A DNA stretch of 23,885 bases. It comes from Bacillota bacterium (GTDB lineage Bacteria > Bacillota_A > Clostridia > Lachnospirales > Bianqueaceae). The DNA is taken from NCBI GenBank assembly GCA_017420625.1, contig JAFOIR010000010.1, positions 1-23,885 on the forward strand. Reading direction: 5' to 3'. Under the pieces are notes generated by a model. That model ran no database searches, was not told the origin of the DNA, and worked only from the letters and a program-made list of their open reading frames with translations. Shown one piece after another: positions 23,212 through 23,885 of this stretch. Each line of letters begins with the position of its first letter. The stretch's first letter is position 1. The position numbers were made by a program, and so were the translations under genes.

Positions 23212-23220
23212 ATTATACCA
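23212..23220 (-). promoter_or_regulatory. Extended -10 promoter for the Imm32 cluster
   Basis: On the minus strand TGG precedes TATAAT (23212-23217), an extended -10 element; the -35 (TATGCA, 17 nt upstream) is poor. It lies about 50 nt before the Imm32-like start. Confidence 0.6.
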
Positions 23221-23276
23221 TAAGTTTCTTTTCCTGCATAATCCTTTGGCGGGTCAGAAGATTTCGGGCAACAAAA

Positions 23277-23343
23277 CTCCCCCGTTAAAAACGGGGGAGA
23301 GAATGAGCCGCGGGGGTTCCGAACCCCGGCAAAAAATCCCCGC
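23277..23343 (-). repeat. GC-rich hairpin cluster, possible dispersed palindromic element
   Basis: The first hairpin has perfect 10-nt arms (23277-23286 and 23290-23299) and, on the minus strand, is followed by TTTT, so it may terminate the GNAT/65-residue transcript. The second (23307-23330) pairs GGGGTTC with GAACCCC; its left arm can instead pair with CCCCGC at 23338-23343, giving two mutually exclusive folds. The gap 23163-23427 otherwise holds only the Imm32 promoter. The GC content is far above that of the surroundings. Confidence 0.6.
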
Positions 23344-23427
23344 TGACCGCATAAATAAAGCATTTCTTGTGTGTCTTGGTCATCTATTTGCTAAGTAATT
23401 CGTCGATCTGGTATCCCGTCTTCCTGG

Positions 23428-23625
23428 TTATTCGGCGTCTTGCCTCTCGACCTCCGCTTTCTTCTCCCTAAGCTTCGCAAGAATGGAAGCCCTGGCTGTT
23501 TTCTTTTGCAGATTTCCGGCGATCTCATCCACATTCGATCCTTTCATAACACCGGGATAGTCCTTCTCGAACTGCACAAGAAGCGAGCCAATCTCCTTTT
23601 CATCGCTTATAGTCTGTTCGTACAT
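23428..23625 (-). CDS. Small charged helical protein of unknown function
   Basis: This 65-residue protein is helical and rich in Lys and Glu (FEKDYPGVMKG, then KKTARASILAKLREKKAEVE). It begins 13 nt after the stop of the truncated GNAT gene on the same strand, which suggests co-transcription, but its ribosome site is poor. The C-terminal stretch recalls the tails of large mobilisation or DUF4316-type proteins of gut Firmicutes, so it could be a fragment of a former mobile-element gene rather than an intact small gene. I do not assign a function. Confidence 0.5.
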   Translation of the reverse strand: MYEQTISDEKEIGSLLVQFEKDYPGVMKGSNVDEIAGNLQKKTARASILAKLREKKAEVERQDAE

Positions 23626-23638
23626 TGTGTGAAATCTG

Positions 23639-23885
23639 TTAATCCAGATACTTGATGTAAAAATACTTGTTCAGTCTGGAATCTGATTTGTTTTCCCTCA
23701 CAAATTCAAGTTCAAATCCACATTTCTCATAAAAATCTGATGCCTGAAATCCGTTGGTGCAGCAGTTTATGTTATTGAATCCCTGGCCGTCAAAGTTTTC
23801 TTCAACCGTTTTGATCAGCTGTGTTCCTATGCCTTTTCCTCTGTATACGTCCTTAACTACCAGTTCATCGATGTAGATTTCAGAA
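23639..23885 (-). CDS. GNAT family N-acetyltransferase, C-terminal part
   Basis: The frame is open to the right edge and encodes 81 residues beginning SEIYIDELVVKDVYRGKGIG. This is the GNAT acetyl-CoA site (VYRGKGIGTQLIKTVEENF), followed by NCCTNGFQASDFYEKCGFE, the usual strand and helix of the GNAT C-terminus, and the ending YFYIKYLD. The N-terminal half lies outside the window. It is only distantly like the GNAT at 22034-22459. Codon use is more AT-rich than in the centre of the window, fitting an accessory region. Confidence 0.85.
   Translation of the reverse strand, partial: SEIYIDELVVKDVYRGKGIGTQLIKTVEENFDGQGFNNINCCTNGFQASDFYEKCGFELEFVRENKSDSRLNKYFYIKYLD

Noticed and set aside
23305..23331. 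tRNA T-arm-like segment (GGGGTTC with GAACCCC), considered as a tRNA remnant or attachment site
   Set aside because: The loop and flanks do not fit a T-arm, there is no acceptor or anticodon arm, and no integrase or second copy is in the window.
23163..23363. Minus-strand open frame of 66 codons across the hairpin cluster
   Set aside because: It has no ribosome site, covers the promoter and palindromes, and its composition follows the repeat sequence; treated as non-coding.

Overview
The window reads as the chromosome of a Clostridia-type Firmicute, most likely Lachnospiraceae or a close gut relative. The reasons are strong AGGAGG-type ribosome sites, sigma-A promoters with 17-nt spacers, moderate GC with an AT-richer right end, lipoproteins typical of low-GC Gram-positives, and families I associate with Lachnospiraceae (DUF3881, DUF5711, CvpA, C1A protease with a lectin-like tail). 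This placement is by inference; there is no rRNA gene to confirm it. I see no IS element, CRISPR array, prophage or replication origin.

Left part (1-4950). The first codons of a minus-strand gene lie at 1-18. A minus-strand operon follows: a MATE exporter, a 411-residue protein of unknown family, and a small gene broken by two frameshifts, one of them inside a long quasi-palindrome. Divergent from it is a secreted transglutaminase-like lipoprotein with a Ser/Glu repeat linker. A tRNA-Ser(GCU) follows, whose consensus promoter lies inside a terminator-like hairpin.

Centre-left (4949-10426). Five genes run leftward from one good promoter: an Ig-like-domain protein, DUF3881, a membrane-anchored papain-family protease with a lectin-like domain, a DUF5711-type membrane beta-propeller, and CvpA. 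Spacing runs from 65 nt down to an 8-nt overlap, which suggests a cell-envelope or secretion module.

Centre (10427-16034). A small three-helix membrane protein, thioredoxin and a divergent CPBP (CAAX-type) membrane protease come first. A very large thermolysin-family (M4) lipoprotein and a small lipoprotein follow, ending at a strong bidirectional terminator.

Right (16035-21983). A two-gene minus operon pairs a uroporphyrinogen-decarboxylase-like protein, whose His/Cys pattern resembles the zinc site of corrinoid methyltransferases, with a metallophosphatase. A divergent SAM methyltransferase runs tail-to-tail into a YtcJ-like amidohydrolase. That gene in turn diverges from a second MATE exporter, with a palindromic operator candidate between the two.

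Right end (21984-23885). This is an AT-richer accessory stretch: a GNAT acetyltransferase, an unknown 125-residue protein, an Imm32-like immunity protein, a GC-rich hairpin cluster, a 65-residue helical protein and a truncated second GNAT. The best candidates for something under-described are the five-gene protease/propeller/CvpA operon, the URO-D-like zinc protein with no visible partner, and the quasi-palindrome that appears to have broken a gene.
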